A stretch of 64,000 nt of DNA from Streptomyces deccanensis (GCF_022385335.1 NZ_CP092431.1:6262001-6326000), one strand, 5' to 3'. Positions 50,384-60,036 are shown, counted from the first letter of the stretch. Numbers and translations: made by a program. The notes: a model not told the origin generated them from the sequence alone.

Positions 50384-50767
50384 ATGGCATACGGTACGAA
50401 GATCGCTAAGGGCGACGCTTACAAGCGTGCTGCCATCAAGCGGCGCCACATCCGGATCCGTAAGAAGGTCAACGGTACGGCTGAGCGTCCCCGCCTGGTC
50501 GTGACCCGCTCGAACCGCCACATCGTGGCCCAGGTGATCGACGACCTCAAGGGTCACACCCTTGCGTCGGCGTCCACCCTGGACTCGTCGATCCGCGGTG
50601 CGTCCGAGGACAAGTCGGCGCAGGCCGGCAAGGTCGGCGCCCTGGTCGCCGAGCGTGCCAAGGCCGCCGGTGTCGAGGCCGTTGTGTTCGACCGAGGTGG
50701 TAACCGGTACGCGGGTCGCATCGCGGCCCTGGCCGACGCCGCCCGCGAGGCCGGGCTCAAGTTCTGA
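50384..50767 (+). CDS. rplR: 50S ribosomal protein L18
   Basis: This 127-aa 5S rRNA-binding protein begins [20 protein letters not shown], with conserved [20 protein letters not shown] and the C-terminal [20 protein letters not shown]. It starts 3 bases after rplF, so translation is probably coupled. Confidence 0.98.
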   Translation: MAYGTKIAKGDAYKRAAIKRRHIRIRKKVNGTAERPRLVVTRSNRHIVAQVIDDLKGHTLASASTLDSSIRGASEDKSAQAGKVGALVAERAKAAGVEAVVFDRGGNRYAGRIAALADAAREAGLKF

Positions 50768-50806
50768 GCTCGCTGCGTAGCTAGCGGAAAGAGAGAGGTA
50801 AATCCA

Positions 50807-51412
50807 ATGGCTGGACCCCAGCGCCGCGGTGGCGGTGCCGGTGGCGGCGAGCGGCGGGACCGGAAGGGCCGTGACGGCGGCGCAGCTGCCGCCGAGAAGA
50901 CCGCGTACGTTGAGCGCGTTGTCGCGATCAACCGCGTCGCCAAGGTTGTGAAGGGTGGTCGTCGCTTCAGCTTCACTGCGCTCGTCGTAGTGGGCGATGG
51001 TGACGGCACCGTGGGTGTCGGTTACGGCAAGGCCAAGGAGGTGCCGGCCGCCATCGCCAAGGGTGTTGAGGAGGCCAAGAAGCACTTCTTCAAGGTCCCC
51101 CGTATCCAGGGCACCATCCCGCACCCCATCCAGGGTGAGAAGGCTGCCGGCGTCGTCCTGCTCAAGCCCGCGTCCCCCGGTACCGGTGTTATCGCCGGTG
51201 GTCCGGTGCGTGCCGTGCTCGAGTGCGCCGGTATCCACGACGTGCTGTCGAAGTCGCTCGGCTCCGACAACGCGATCAACATCGTGCACGCGACCGTGGA
51301 GGCCCTGAAGGGTCTGCAGCGTCCCGAGGAGATCGCGGCCCGCCGTGGTCTGCCCCTCGAGGACGTCGCCCCCGCGGCTCTTCTCCGTGCGCGTGCCGGG
51401 GCGGGTGCGTAA
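50807..51412 (+). CDS. rpsE: 30S ribosomal protein S5
   Basis: This 201-aa fidelity protein begins with a Gly/Arg-rich extension ([20 protein letters not shown]), then the dsRBD-like core with [20 protein letters not shown]. The spectinomycin-site loop VKGGRRF has no change. It is preceded by AAAGAGAGG. Confidence 0.98.
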   Translation: MAGPQRRGGGAGGGERRDRKGRDGGAAAAEKTAYVERVVAINRVAKVVKGGRRFSFTALVVVGDGDGTVGVGYGKAKEVPAAIAKGVEEAKKHFFKVPRIQGTIPHPIQGEKAAGVVLLKPASPGTGVIAGGPVRAVLECAGIHDVLSKSLGSDNAINIVHATVEALKGLQRPEEIAARRGLPLEDVAPAALLRARAGAGA

Positions 51413-51414
51413 TC

Positions 51415-51597
51415 ATGGCGCAGCTCAAGATCACGCAGGTCAAGTCCTACATCGGCAGCAAGCAGAACCACCGTGACACCCTGCGTTCCCTTGGTCTCAA
51501 GGGCATCAACACGCAGGTCGTCAAGGAGGACCGCCCCGAGTTCCGCGGCATGGTGCACACCGTCCGCCACCTCGTGTCGGTCGAGGAGGTCGACTGA
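51415..51597 (+). CDS. rpmD: 50S ribosomal protein L30
   Basis: This 60-aa protein begins [20 protein letters not shown] at ATG 51415, 2 bases after the rpsE stop. The frame is open further upstream inside rpsE, but this start matches family length. It ends [11 protein letters not shown]. Confidence 0.97.
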   Translation: MAQLKITQVKSYIGSKQNHRDTLRSLGLKGINTQVVKEDRPEFRGMVHTVRHLVSVEEVD

Positions 51598-51599
51598 TC

Positions 51600-52055
51600 A
51601 TGGCGGAGAACAACCCGCTCAAGATCCACAACCTCCGTCCCGCCCCCGGTGCCAAGACCGCGAAGACCCGTGTCGGTCGTGGTGAGGCGTCGAAGGGTAA
51701 GACGGCCGGTCGTGGTACCAAGGGTACGAAGGCCCGCTACCAGGTTCCGGAGCGCTTCGAGGGTGGCCAGATGCCCCTCCACATGCGTCTCCCGAAGCTG
51801 AAGGGCTTCAAGAACCCCTTCAAGACGGAGTTCCAGGTCGTGAACCTGGACAAGCTCGCCGCCCTCTACCCCGAGGGTGGGGAGGTCACCGTTGCCGACC
51901 TGGTCGCCAAGGGTGCCGTCCGCAAGAACAGCCTCGTCAAGGTCCTCGGCCAGGGCGAGCTCTCCGTGGCGCTGCAGGTGACGGTCGACGCCGTCTCCGG
52001 CTCCGCCAAGGAGAAGATCACCGCCGCCGGCGGTACCGTCACCGAGCTCGTGTAG
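51600..52055 (+). CDS. rplO: 50S ribosomal protein L15
   Basis: This 151-aa late assembly protein begins [20 protein letters not shown], with the glycine-rich [20 protein letters not shown] near 22-41. It lies 2 bases after rpmD. In the usual order secY follows directly; here 2 kb with two opposite-strand genes intervene. Confidence 0.98.
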   Translation: MAENNPLKIHNLRPAPGAKTAKTRVGRGEASKGKTAGRGTKGTKARYQVPERFEGGQMPLHMRLPKLKGFKNPFKTEFQVVNLDKLAALYPEGGEVTVADLVAKGAVRKNSLVKVLGQGELSVALQVTVDAVSGSAKEKITAAGGTVTELV

Positions 52056-52118
52056 GCTCCCGGCGCCTCAGCCTTGGGTCTCCGTAACGGGCATCACCGA
52101 CGGTGATGTGTAATGCGC

Positions 52119-52157
52119 ATCCAGCCCCACTCCGCGATTTGCCGGGTGGGGCTGGAT
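52119..52157 (+). terminator. rplO: rplO downstream hairpin
   Basis: ATCCAGCCCCAC (52119-52130) and GTGGGGCTGGAT (52146-52157) form a perfect 12-bp stem. A smaller perfect stem CATCACC/GGTGATG lies just before (52092-52108). This is a probable end of the spc transcript. Confidence 0.75.
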
Positions 52158-52223
52158 CCGTTGGTCAGGGAGTGCCCGGTTGAGGCACCCCAAGTGCCTC
52201 GAAAGAGGTGCAGTAAGAAATTG

Positions 52224-52260
52224 GGGTGGGCATGCCCGCTTTTGTGCGGTATGCCCACCC
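52224..52260. terminator. Bidirectional terminator between rplO and the lipoprotein gene
   Basis: GGGTGGGCAT (52224-52233) and ATGCCCACCC (52251-52260) are perfect complements with an inner CCGC/GCGG stem and a T-rich tip. Lying between convergent genes, it can serve both strands. Confidence 0.75.
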
Positions 52261-52285
52261 GAGGTCTTTCGGCCATGCCCTGGGG

Positions 52286-53227
52286 TTATCGTATGACCTG
52301 CTTGGCGTTCTGATCCCAGGACTCACGCAGATCGAGAAACTCCTTCATGCGGCCGGAATGCTGCTTGATGTAGCGGTTCTCGTAGGCCGTCTCGACTGCA
52401 ACGACGATATCGAGGTAGCGGACACGCTTCTTGCAGTCCATGTCTGCCGTAGCAGCCGCTATCTCGTCACGACTCGTCTTGTCGTTTCCTGCCTGCCGCC
52501 AGCGTTCGTCGTTGACGGCTTCGGCCGGTGACTTGTAGCTGTATCCTTGAGATTTCATGCACGCAGACCACTCGGATATGACTCGCTTTATCCTGGTGTC
52601 TTGCCGAATCTGGTAGGACAGTGCCTGCCTTATTACGCTGACATACGACTCGAGAAGCCCTCTGGGGCTGGCGTCGGCCACACGCGAGATGGTCATGCCG
52701 CTTTCCTCGAACTTCCGGGGCGGCTTAGCTCCCCGTGTGAGTTGGCGTCCCGCATCTCCATAGCATCCGCCTTCGGGGACCGGATGCCCTCTGTAAGAGG
52801 CGGTAGTCCCGTCGAGGAGCATCCGTTGAGTCGCTGGCACGGCGTCGTCCCACCCCATGTCCCCCAAGTTTTCTTCAGGGAAATAATAGCCGCGTTTTCC
52901 GGCCTCGGGGAAAAAGTAGAACTCGAAGATGTTCAGCTCTCTTTTTGGGTGTGAGGTTTCTTCGAGTGGATGCTTTGAATAGCCGAGAGTGCGGAGGCAG
53001 CGATTCACTGCCATGGCCTCTGCTTGCTTGAGGTGACTGCTCTGGGTGGCGCTCGGTACGTATCTGTCGAGGGGGCGCTCTACATGGAGCTCCTTGGTTT
53101 CCACGGCCGGCGTCCTGAGTACCTCGGGTTCTGCGGCGTTCGGGGGCGACGAGCTTCCGCCGTCCGAGCAGCCCGTCATGAGCGCCAGACTCGCGGCGGA
53201 GAGAAATGTGAGAGCTCTGAGTTTCAC
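52286..53227 (-). CDS. Hypothetical lipoprotein
   Basis: This 313-aa protein of unknown function starts at GTG 53227 with GTGGA just before. The N-terminus MKLRALTFLSAASLALMTGC ends in a lipobox with C20, so it should be lipidated and held on the outer face of the membrane. A Ser/Gly/Pro-rich spacer follows, then a domain with conserved-looking cysteines (NRCLRTLGY, GGCYGDAG, SACMKSQGYSY, DMDCKKRVRY) that may form disulphides. Similar proteins are common in Streptomyces. Base composition is visibly less GC-rich than in the flanking ribosomal genes, with codons such as ATA, which suggests acquisition. Confidence 0.72.
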   Translation of the reverse strand: MKLRALTFLSAASLALMTGCSDGGSSSPPNAAEPEVLRTPAVETKELHVERPLDRYVPSATQSSHLKQAEAMAVNRCLRTLGYSKHPLEETSHPKRELNIFEFYFFPEAGKRGYYFPEENLGDMGWDDAVPATQRMLLDGTTASYRGHPVPEGGCYGDAGRQLTRGAKPPRKFEESGMTISRVADASPRGLLESYVSVIRQALSYQIRQDTRIKRVISEWSACMKSQGYSYKSPAEAVNDERWRQAGNDKTSRDEIAAATADMDCKKRVRYLDIVVAVETAYENRYIKQHSGRMKEFLDLRESWDQNAKQVIR

Positions 53228-53304
53228 TGTTCCACCGGTTATGCGCGAAAAAGCCGTGTGGTCTCATGCCCCAGCGGGCATGAGACCACACGGCTGATGA
53301 GTGA

Positions 53305-53730
53305 CTAGGGGCAGCCGTACTTGGAGTACGAGGAGATGATGTCGTTGTAAGGCATGGTGAAGGGGCTGCTGAAGTTACCCTCCGTGCCCTTGGCGATCTG
53401 AATGCTGGCGCCCCTGTGGTCGACGTTCACCCAGAACTTGAAGCCGGTGCAGGAGGTGCCTGAGCCGGCATCCCAGCTGGAGATAGAATCCCCAATGTAC
53501 GCACCGTCGTTGAAGTAGTACCTGCCGTGGAAATTCTTGAGGGCAGGCGAGCCGAGGTCGTAGTAACCATCGCTCTTCCTGTGCCCCAGGTCGTTGAACA
53601 CGCAGATATCGCTGCTGGAGCATGTGCCGTCACCGCTTCCGGCCGCAGCGGCCGGTGCCAGCGTTACTCCCACTGCCAAGCTGGCTGCAAGGGCAGTCGT
53701 GACGGTAGCTATGGAGCGCTTTACGCGCAT
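53305..53730 (-). CDS. Secreted peptidase-inhibitor I36-like protein
   Basis: This 141-aa exported protein starts at ATG 53730 (MRVKRSIATV) with AGGGGG about 9 bases upstream. A signal peptide of about 30 residues ends near APAAAAG. The mature part has CSSSDICVFNDLGH, then YYDLGSPALKNFHG and a repeated short beta pattern with further cysteines at SCTGF and YGCP. This fits the I36/crystallin-like group of small secreted Streptomyces proteins. No experimental role can be assigned. It is relatively low in GC, like the neighbouring lipoprotein gene, and 77 bases upstream of it on the same strand. Confidence 0.65.
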   Translation of the reverse strand: MRVKRSIATVTTALAASLAVGVTLAPAAAAGSGDGTCSSSDICVFNDLGHRKSDGYYDLGSPALKNFHGRYYFNDGAYIGDSISSWDAGSGTSCTGFKFWVNVDHRGASIQIAKGTEGNFSSPFTMPYNDIISSYSKYGCP

Positions 53731-54105
53731 TGTTGAAAACCCCCTGTTTCTCAATTTATTCAGGGGTAGATGAGGTTGGTCGCCCTCGTCCCTGATACTT
53801 CACGACTTGATGATCAGTCGTTCGATTGCGGAGTCTATGGAGCAACGATCACTGGGGTCAAGGTGTTTTCCGTATGTGCGTTCGAAGTTGCTGTGGTGGT
53901 ACGGAGACCGTGCGAGGCGACTCGGCCCCATCGCTGGAGGGTGCTGGGAGTGTGGCGGAACGGTGGCCAGGGTGGTCCTTGTTGTAGGTAGGCTGTGCCG
54001 CTGGCGCCTTGCGCTGTCTTGGCATGCCGTAATCTCGTCCCTCAGGCCATCAATCCTTTTAACCATCACCTCACGCGCGCACACGCGGGGGTCGCAGGAG
54101 GCACC
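53731..54105 (+). other. Region between the I36-like gene and secY, 375 bases
   Basis: No gene is recognised. It must hold the promoter of the I36-like gene (minus) and the secY leader (plus). A -10-like TAGGCT is at 53989-53994. The GC-rich Streptomyces character returns from about 53890 on. A minus-strand frame end near 53807-53900 is of unknown origin and may be debris. Confidence 0.5.
53989..53994 (+). promoter_or_regulatory. secY: Candidate secY promoter -10
   Basis: TAGGCT is a strong Streptomyces -10, but the upstream hexamer (TGGCCA, 19-base spacer) is weak. With secY cut off from spc by two opposite-strand genes and terminators, a promoter in this stretch is needed. Confidence 0.4.
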
Positions 54106-55419
54106 GTGCTCACCGCGTTCGCCCGGGCGTTCAAGACGCCCGACCTGCGCAAGAAGCTGCTCTTCACGCTCGGCATCATCGTGATCTACCGGGTCGGTAC
54201 GCACGTCCCGATCCCGGGTGTCGACTACACCGTCGTCCAGTACTGCATCGACCAGACCAAGAGCAACTCCGGTCTCTTCGGGCTGGTCAACATGTTCAGT
54301 GGTGGCGCGCTGCTGCAGATCACGGTCTTCGCGCTCGGCATCATGCCGTACATCACGGCGAGCATCATTCTTCAGCTGCTGACCGTGGTGATCCCGCGTC
54401 TGGAAGCCCTGAAGAAGGAGGGGCAGGCCGGTACGGCGAAGATCACGCAGTACACGCGTTACCTGACGGTCGCCCTCGCCGTCCTCCAGGGCACGGGCCT
54501 CGTCGCCACAGCCCGCAGCGGCGCGCTGTTCAGTAGCTGTCCGCAGGGCTCCGAGATCGTTCCCGACCAGTCGATCTTCGCCACCATGGTCATGGTCATC
54601 ACGATGACCGCCGGTACGGCCGTCGTCATGTGGCTCGGTGAGCTGATCACCGACCGCGGTATCGGCAACGGTATGTCGATCCTGATGTTCATCTCGATTG
54701 CCGCCACGTTCCCCTCCTCGCTGTGGGCGATCAAGGAGCAGGGCGACCTGGCGGGCGGCTGGATCGAGTTCGCCGTCGTCATCGCCGTCGGTCTGGTCAT
54801 GGTCGCGCTGGTGGTCTTCGTCGAGCAGGCCCAGCGCCGGATCCCGGTGCAGTACGCGAAGCGCATGATCGGCCGTCGGTCCTACGGCGGCACCTCGACG
54901 TACATTCCGCTGAAGGTCAACCAGGCAGGCATCATCCCTGTGATCTTCGCCTCGTCGCTTCTCTACATCCCGGCGCTGGTCGCGCAGTTCGCCGGCGGAA
55001 CTTCCGGTTGGAAGACCTGGATCGAGAAGAACCTTGCGCTGCCGGACGCTCCGGCGCACATCACGCTCTACTTCTTCCTCATCATCTTCTTCGCCTTCTT
55101 CTACGTGGCCATCTCGTTCAACCCCGAGGAAGTCGCGGACAACATGAAGAAGTATGGTGGCTTCATCCCGGGCATCCGGGCTGGCCGACCGACCGCTGAG
55201 TACCTGAGCTACGTACTCAACCGGATCACCTGGCCGGGTTCGCTGTACCTGGCTCTGATCTCTCTTGTGCCGACAATGGCGTTGGCGCCTCTCGGGGCAA
55301 ACCAGAACTTCGTGTTCGGCGGGACCAGCATCCTGATCATCGTGGGTGTGGGTCTGGAGACCGTGAAGCAGATCGAGAGCCAGCTCCAGCAGCGCAATTA
55401 CGAAGGGTTCCTCCGCTGA
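54106..55419 (+). CDS. secY: Preprotein translocase subunit SecY
   Basis: This 437-aa channel protein of the Sec translocon spans the membrane ten times. GTG 54106 with AGGAGG 4 bases before it gives [20 protein letters not shown]. Family signatures are [20 protein letters not shown] and the cytosolic loop with [14 protein letters not shown]. The stop overlaps the adk start (TGATG), so secY-adk are coupled. Confidence 0.97.
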   Translation: MLTAFARAFKTPDLRKKLLFTLGIIVIYRVGTHVPIPGVDYTVVQYCIDQTKSNSGLFGLVNMFSGGALLQITVFALGIMPYITASIILQLLTVVIPRLEALKKEGQAGTAKITQYTRYLTVALAVLQGTGLVATARSGALFSSCPQGSEIVPDQSIFATMVMVITMTAGTAVVMWLGELITDRGIGNGMSILMFISIAATFPSSLWAIKEQGDLAGGWIEFAVVIAVGLVMVALVVFVEQAQRRIPVQYAKRMIGRRSYGGTSTYIPLKVNQAGIIPVIFASSLLYIPALVAQFAGGTSGWKTWIEKNLALPDAPAHITLYFFLIIFFAFFYVAISFNPEEVADNMKKYGGFIPGIRAGRPTAEYLSYVLNRITWPGSLYLALISLVPTMALAPLGANQNFVFGGTSILIIVGVGLETVKQIESQLQQRNYEGFLR

Positions 55420-56081
55420 TGCGTATCGTCCTCGTCGGGCCGCCGGGTGCCGGTAAGGGAACGCAGGCCGCGTTCCTGGCCAAGAACCTGTCGATCCCGC
55501 ACATCTCCACGGGCGACCTGTTCCGGGCCAACATCAGCAAGCAGACGGAACTCGGCAAACTCGCGAAGTCCTACATGGACAAGGGCGAGCTGGTGCCGGA
55601 CGAGGTCACCATCGCGATGGCCAAGGACCGCATGGAGCAGCCGGACGCCGAGCACGGCTTCCTGCTCGACGGCTTCCCGCGCAACGTCTCGCAGGCCGAG
55701 GCGCTGGACGTGACGCTCCAGGACGAGTCCATGAACCTGGACGCGGTGCTGGACCTGGAGGTCCCCGAGGAAGAGGTCGTCAAGCGGATCGCCGGTCGGC
55801 GCATCTGCCGGAACGACTCCTCCCACGTCTTCCACGTCACGTACAAGAAGCCGAAGCAGGAGGGTGTCTGCGACGCCTGCGGCGGCGAGCTGTACCAGCG
55901 TGACGACGACTCCGAGGAGACCGTCCGCAAGCGCCTGGAGGTCTACCACACCCAGACCGAGCCGATCATCGACTACTACAAGGCCCAGGGCCTCGTGGTG
56001 ACGATCTCGGCCCTCGGCCCGGTGGAGGAAGTCACCCAGCGCGCCATGGAGGCGCTCAAGCGCGAGAACGACGACAACTAG
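55419..56081 (+). CDS. adk: Adenylate kinase
   Basis: This 220-aa enzyme interconverts ATP plus AMP and two ADP. It begins [20 protein letters not shown], with P-loop GPPGAGKGT at 7-15. The AMP-binding DGFPRN motif is near 85-90. It is the long-LID type ([18 protein letters not shown]), with cysteines ICR and CDACG that are incomplete for a classical four-Cys zinc site, as usual in Streptomyces. Confidence 0.97.
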   Translation: MRIVLVGPPGAGKGTQAAFLAKNLSIPHISTGDLFRANISKQTELGKLAKSYMDKGELVPDEVTIAMAKDRMEQPDAEHGFLLDGFPRNVSQAEALDVTLQDESMNLDAVLDLEVPEEEVVKRIAGRRICRNDSSHVFHVTYKKPKQEGVCDACGGELYQRDDDSEETVRKRLEVYHTQTEPIIDYYKAQGLVVTISALGPVEEVTQRAMEALKRENDDN

Positions 56082-56100
56082 GTCGTCGGGTCGGTACGTC

Positions 56101-56130
56101 GGCCGCGGTGCCCGTGAGGGCGCCGCGGCC
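56101..56130 (+). terminator. adk-map intergenic hairpin
   Basis: GGCCGCGG (56101-56108) and CCGCGGCC (56123-56130) pair perfectly, extended by GCCC/GGGC around a GTGA tip. It is 19 bases after the adk stop. Confidence 0.7.
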
Positions 56131-56210
56131 GTACTGTTGTGTAGGCAAAAACGCGAGAACGAGATCTCGTGCCTCGTGGACAAGAAGGAAGACGGAGAGC
56201 GCAGGCCCCC

Positions 56211-57047
56211 ATGGTGCAGATCAAGAGTCCCGAGCAGATCGCCAAGATGCGTGAGGCGGGGCTGGTCGTCGCCGCCATCCACGCGGCCACCCGGGAGGCC
56301 GCCGTGCCGGGCGCCTCCACGAAGGATCTCGACGAGGTCGCCCGCAAGGTGCTCGCGGAGCACGGGGCCAAGTCGAACTTCCTCGGGTACGGCGGTTTCC
56401 CGGCGACCATCTGCACCTCGGTGAACGAGGTCGTGGTCCACGGGATCCCGAGCGACGAGGTCGTCCTGAAGGACGGCGACATCATCTCCATCGACTGCGG
56501 CGCGATCGTCGACGGCTGGCACGGGGACGCCGCCTACACCGCCTTCGTCGGCTCCGGTCACGCTCCGGAGCTGATCGAGCTGTCGCGGGTGACCGAGGAG
56601 TCCATGTGGGCCGGGATCGCCGCGATGAAGCTGGGCAACCGGCTCGTGGACGTCTCCCGGGCCATCGAGACGTACATCCGCCGGCAGCCGAAGCCGGGTG
56701 GGGGGAAGTACGGGATCGTCGAGGACTACGGCGGCCACGGCATCGGGACCGAGATGCACATGGACCCGCACCTGCTGAACTACGTCGAGCGGCGGCGGGG
56801 CAAGGGGCCGAAGCTGGTGCCGGGGTTCTGCCTCGCGATCGAGCCGATGGTGTCGTTGGGTACGCCGAAGACGGAGGTCCTGGCGGACGACTGGACCGTG
56901 GTGACCACGGACGGGACGTGGTCGTCGCACTGGGAGCACTCGGTGGCGCTGACCGAGCAGGGGCCGCTGGTGCTGACGGCTCCCGACGGGGGCAAGGCGA
57001 AGCTGGCGGAGTTCGGGATCACCGCGGCGCCTGATCCGGTGGGCTGA
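56211..57047 (+). CDS. map: Type I methionine aminopeptidase
   Basis: This 278-aa metalloenzyme removes the initiator methionine. ATG 56211 is used (MVQIKSPEQIAKMREAGLVV) with GGAGAGCG upstream; the frame is open to 56169. Metal ligands are D95 (SIDCG), D106 (HGDAAYT), H176 (GGHGIG), E211 (AIEPM) and E242 (WEHS). Substrate-pocket H78 (VVHGIP) is present. A Streptomyces 3-prime repeat with a stem follows the stop. Confidence 0.97.
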   Translation: MVQIKSPEQIAKMREAGLVVAAIHAATREAAVPGASTKDLDEVARKVLAEHGAKSNFLGYGGFPATICTSVNEVVVHGIPSDEVVLKDGDIISIDCGAIVDGWHGDAAYTAFVGSGHAPELIELSRVTEESMWAGIAAMKLGNRLVDVSRAIETYIRRQPKPGGGKYGIVEDYGGHGIGTEMHMDPHLLNYVERRRGKGPKLVPGFCLAIEPMVSLGTPKTEVLADDWTVVTTDGTWSSHWEHSVALTEQGPLVLTAPDGGKAKLAEFGITAAPDPVG

Positions 57048-57082
57048 GTTCGCGTCGCCGGGTGCGGGTGGGTGGGGGCTGG

Positions 57083-57115
57083 TCGCGCAGTTCCCCGCGC
57101 CCCTTTCAGGGGCGC
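57083..57115 (+). repeat. Streptomyces intergenic repeat, copy 1 (map 3-prime)
   Basis: It begins TCGCGCAGTTCCCCGCGCCC and ends in the perfect stem GCGCCCCT (57097-57104), TTC, AGGGGCGC (57108-57115). Two further copies occur at 59905 and 60591. Probably a terminator built on a widespread repeat. Confidence 0.8.
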
Positions 57116-57163
57116 TCCCGCGGGGCGGAGTAAGGATCTTCCGCCCTGGGCATGCATACCGAA

Positions 57164-57193
57164 TTCGTGTTTCTGGAGGCCCTGGCGTAGACT
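57164..57193 (+). promoter_or_regulatory. infA: Probable infA promoter
   Basis: TAGACT (57188-57193) is a strong -10; TTCGTG (57164-57169), 18 bases upstream, is a weak -35. It lies about 80 bases before infA and after the map terminator. Confidence 0.55.
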
Positions 57194-57274
57194 GACTCGT
57201 CGGCTCTCGTGTTTCCGTGTGTCTTCATTCGGTTACGCGGAGTCGATCAAGGTAGTCGATTCGAAGGGCGAAGC

Positions 57275-57496
57275 GTGGCCAAGAAGCAAGGTGCCATCGA
57301 GATCGAGGGCACTGTCGTCGAGTCTCTTCCGAACGCCATGTTCAAGGTCGAGCTCCAGAACGGCCACCAGGTCCTGGCACACATCAGCGGCAAGATGCGT
57401 ATGCACTACATCCGCATCCTCCCTGACGACCGGGTCGTGGTGGAGCTGTCTCCGTACGACCTGACGCGTGGCCGGATCGTCTACCGCTACAAGTAG
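57275..57496 (+). CDS. infA: Translation initiation factor IF-1
   Basis: This 73-aa OB-fold protein occupies the A site during initiation. It starts at GTG 57275 with GAAGGG upstream ([20 protein letters not shown]). The conserved [20 protein letters not shown] is present. It begins the infA-rpmJ-rpsM-rpsK-rpoA-rplQ group. Confidence 0.98.
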   Translation: MAKKQGAIEIEGTVVESLPNAMFKVELQNGHQVLAHISGKMRMHYIRILPDDRVVVELSPYDLTRGRIVYRYK

Positions 57497-57525
57497 ATCC
57501 CTCTGACTCGGAGAACCTCGATCCC

Positions 57526-57639
57526 ATGAAGGTCAAGCCGAGCGTCAAGAAGATCTGCGACAAGTGCAGGGTGATCCGCCGTCACGGTCGGGTCATGGTC
57601 ATCTGCGAGAACCCGCGCCACAAGCAGCGCCAGGGCTGA
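57526..57639 (+). CDS. rpmJ: 50S ribosomal protein L36, zinc-binding form
   Basis: This 37-aa protein reads [20 protein letters not shown] followed by [17 protein letters not shown]. Zinc ligands are C11, C14, C27 and H32, the C+ form. It lies 29 bases after infA, preceded by CGGAGAA. Confidence 0.97.
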   Translation: MKVKPSVKKICDKCRVIRRHGRVMVICENPRHKQRQG

Positions 57640-57747
57640 CGCACGTTCGACCACTCCCTCTGCATCTTCATCGCAGGGATTCGCGCGACGCGAGCTGAAT
57701 TTGTTCATACGCAGGACCCAGGCACGGCTTTGCGACGTGTCTGACAC

Positions 57748-57767
57748 CCCCGGCTCGGAGGCCGGGG
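57748..57767 (+). promoter_or_regulatory. rpmJ-rpsM intergenic hairpin
   Basis: CCCCGGC (57748-57754) and GCCGGGG (57761-57767) form a perfect stem within the 203-base gap before rpsM. GTACCTGGTAC a little downstream is a second small palindrome. The function is unknown. Confidence 0.55.
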
Positions 57768-57842
57768 ACCCGGTTCGTACCTGGTACGGCGGCCGGGAGC
57801 CGGTTCTGTGGAAGACCTCCGACAATCACCAGGAGCCATTGA

Positions 57843-58223
57843 ATGGCACGCGTTTCCGGTGTTGACATCCCGCGCGACAAGCGCGTGGAGGTCGCCCTCA
57901 CCTACGTGTTCGGCATCGGCCGGACCCTCTCCCAGGAGACGCTGGCAGCGACCGGCGTCAACCCCGACACCCGCGTCCGCGACCTCTCCGAGGAGCAGCT
58001 CGTCGCGATCCGCGAGTACGTGGACAACAACATCAAGACCGAGGGTGACCTCCGTCGCGAGGTCCAGGCCGACATCCGCCGCAAGGTCGAGATCGGTTGC
58101 TACCAGGGTCTCCGTCACCGTCGCGGTCTGCCCGTCCGCGGTCAGCGCACCAGCACCAACGCTCGCACCCGCAAGGGCCCGCGTCGCGCCATCGCCGGTA
58201 AGAAGAAGCCGGGCAAGAAGTAG
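57843..58223 (+). CDS. rpsM: 30S ribosomal protein S13
   Basis: This 126-aa protein of the 30S head contacts P-site tRNA and the 50S subunit. It begins [20 protein letters not shown] and has the conserved [15 protein letters not shown] followed by a basic tail ending KKKPGKK. AGGAG stands 9 bases upstream of ATG. Confidence 0.98.
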   Translation: MARVSGVDIPRDKRVEVALTYVFGIGRTLSQETLAATGVNPDTRVRDLSEEQLVAIREYVDNNIKTEGDLRREVQADIRRKVEIGCYQGLRHRRGLPVRGQRTSTNARTRKGPRRAIAGKKKPGKK

Positions 58224-58293
58224 TCCTCAGCGGACAACGCTTCATCAGCGGTCTTCGCTGTAGGACCGACCACCTCCCCGTAGGAGTTTGTAG

Positions 58294-58698
58294 ATGCCCC
58301 CCAAGGGTCGTCAGGGCGCTGCCAAGAAGGTGCGCCGCAAGGAAAAGAAGAACGTCGCTCACGGCCACGCGCACATCAAGAGCACGTTCAACAACACGAT
58401 CGTCTCCATCACGGACCCCTCGGGCAACGTGATCTCCTGGGCCTCCGCCGGCCACGTCGGCTTCAAGGGCTCCCGGAAGTCCACGCCGTTCGCCGCGCAG
58501 ATGGCCGCCGAGTCGGCCGCCCGTCGCGCGCAGGAGCACGGCATGCGCAAGGTCGACGTGTTCGTCAAGGGCCCGGGTTCGGGTCGTGAGACGGCCATCC
58601 GTTCGCTGCAGGCGACCGGTCTCGAGGTCGGCTCCATCCAGGACGTCACGCCCACCCCGCACAACGGCTGCCGTCCCCCCAAGCGCCGCCGCGTCTGA
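58294..58698 (+). CDS. rpsK: 30S ribosomal protein S11
   Basis: This 134-aa platform protein begins [20 protein letters not shown], with conserved [21 protein letters not shown] and the C-terminal [17 protein letters not shown] end ([15 protein letters not shown]). TAGGAG lies just upstream. rpsD does not follow, unlike in E. coli. Confidence 0.98.
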   Translation: MPPKGRQGAAKKVRRKEKKNVAHGHAHIKSTFNNTIVSITDPSGNVISWASAGHVGFKGSRKSTPFAAQMAAESAARRAQEHGMRKVDVFVKGPGSGRETAIRSLQATGLEVGSIQDVTPTPHNGCRPPKRRRV

Positions 58699-58739
58699 CC
58701 CTTCGGGTCGGATGCGCGACTGCTGGGTCTGAGGTTTTC

Positions 58740-58771
58740 GGGCGGTATGGCTCTTCGGGGCCATATCGCCC
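58740..58771 (+). promoter_or_regulatory. rpsK-rpoA intergenic hairpin
   Basis: GGGCGGTATGGC (58740-58751) and GCCATATCGCCC (58760-58771) pair with one G-U. It sits in the 134-base gap where rpsD would lie in E. coli and may modulate rpoA expression. Confidence 0.65.
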
Positions 58772-58832
58772 GTACCCTTGTAGTTCTCAAGGGCGTCAAA
58801 TAGCGGGCGCCCATGACTGAAGGATTCACCAC

Positions 58833-59855
58833 ATGCTGATCGCTCAGCGTCCCTCGTTGACCGAAGAGGTCGTCGACGAGTTCCGCTCCCGGTTCGTGAT
58901 CGAGCCGCTGGAGCCGGGCTTCGGCTACACCCTCGGCAACTCCCTGCGTCGTACGCTCCTGTCGTCGATCCCCGGTGCGGCTGTCACCAGCATCCGGGTC
59001 GACGGTGTCCTGCACGAGTTCACCACCGTGCCGGGTGTCAAGGAGGACGTCACCGACCTGATCCTCAACATCAAGCAGCTGGTCGTCTCCTCGGAGCACG
59101 ACGAGCCGGTCGTGATGTACCTGCGCAAGCAGGGTCCGGGTCTGGTCACCGCCGCCGACATCGCGCCGCCGGCCGGTGTCGAGGTGCACAACCCCGACCT
59201 GGTCCTGGCCACGCTCAACGGCAAGGGCAAGCTGGAGATGGAGCTGACGGTCGAGCGTGGCCGCGGTTATGTCTCCGCCGTGCAGAACAAGCAGGTGGGC
59301 CAGGAGATCGGGCGTATCCCGGTCGACTCGATCTACTCGCCGGTGCTGAAGGTCACGTACAAGGTCGAGGCCACGCGTGTCGAGCAGCGCACCGACTTCG
59401 ACAAGCTGATCGTCGACGTCGAGACCAAGCAGGCGATGCGTCCGCGTGACGCCATGGCGTCGGCCGGTAAGACCCTGGTCGAGCTGTTCGGTCTCGCCCG
59501 CGAGCTGAACATCGACGCCGAGGGCATCGACATGGGCCCGTCCCCCACGGACGCCGCCCTCGCCGCCGACCTGGCGCTGCCGATCGAGGAGCTGGAGCTC
59601 ACCGTTCGGTCGTACAACTGCCTCAAGCGTGAGGGCATCCACTCCGTGGGTGAGCTGGTCGCGCGCTCCGAGGCGGACCTGCTCGACATCCGCAACTTCG
59701 GTGCGAAGTCGATCGACGAGGTCAAGGCGAAGCTGGCCGGCATGGGTCTGGCGCTCAAGGACTCGCCTCCCGGGTTCGACCCCACCGCTGCGGCGGACGC
59801 GTTCGGCGCGGACGACGACGCGGACGCGGGCTTCGTGGAGACCGAGCAGTACTAA
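58833..59855 (+). CDS. rpoA: DNA-directed RNA polymerase alpha subunit
   Basis: This 340-aa assembly platform of RNA polymerase begins [20 protein letters not shown]. The N-terminal dimerisation domain (about 1-230) contains [20 protein letters not shown]. After a linker, the C-terminal domain (about 250-315) has [15 protein letters not shown] and [14 protein letters not shown] for UP-element and activator contacts. The tail is acidic ([16 protein letters not shown]). Preceded by a 134-base gap with a hairpin, followed by a Streptomyces repeat. Confidence 0.98.
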   Translation: MLIAQRPSLTEEVVDEFRSRFVIEPLEPGFGYTLGNSLRRTLLSSIPGAAVTSIRVDGVLHEFTTVPGVKEDVTDLILNIKQLVVSSEHDEPVVMYLRKQGPGLVTAADIAPPAGVEVHNPDLVLATLNGKGKLEMELTVERGRGYVSAVQNKQVGQEIGRIPVDSIYSPVLKVTYKVEATRVEQRTDFDKLIVDVETKQAMRPRDAMASAGKTLVELFGLARELNIDAEGIDMGPSPTDAALAADLALPIEELELTVRSYNCLKREGIHSVGELVARSEADLLDIRNFGAKSIDEVKAKLAGMGLALKDSPPGFDPTAAADAFGADDDADAGFVETEQY

Positions 59856-59904
59856 GAGCTCGGGCCCTTCGGTTCGATCTCGGGCGCGGGTGCGCTGTGG
59901 CTTG

Positions 59905-59948
59905 TCGCGCAGTTCCCCGCGCCCCTTCCGGGCCAGCCCCTTCGGGGC
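59905..59948 (+). repeat. Streptomyces intergenic repeat, copy 2 (rpoA 3-prime)
   Basis: TCGCGCAGTTCCCCGCGCCC begins at 59905, identical to copy 1 over this stretch. A stem GCCCC-TTC-GGGGC lies at 59936-59948. It follows the rpoA stop by 50 bases. Confidence 0.78.
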
Positions 59949-60036
59949 CTTGCCCGGATCTCTGACAGGCGACCGCCTGCTCAGATACTGACCCCGGTAC
60001 CTGATACGGCCGGGGCAGACACCTAGGAGAAACACC

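Noticed and set aside
53800..53910. Minus-strand frame end between the I36-like gene and secY
   Set aside because: Too short and without family resemblance; noted only as possible debris.
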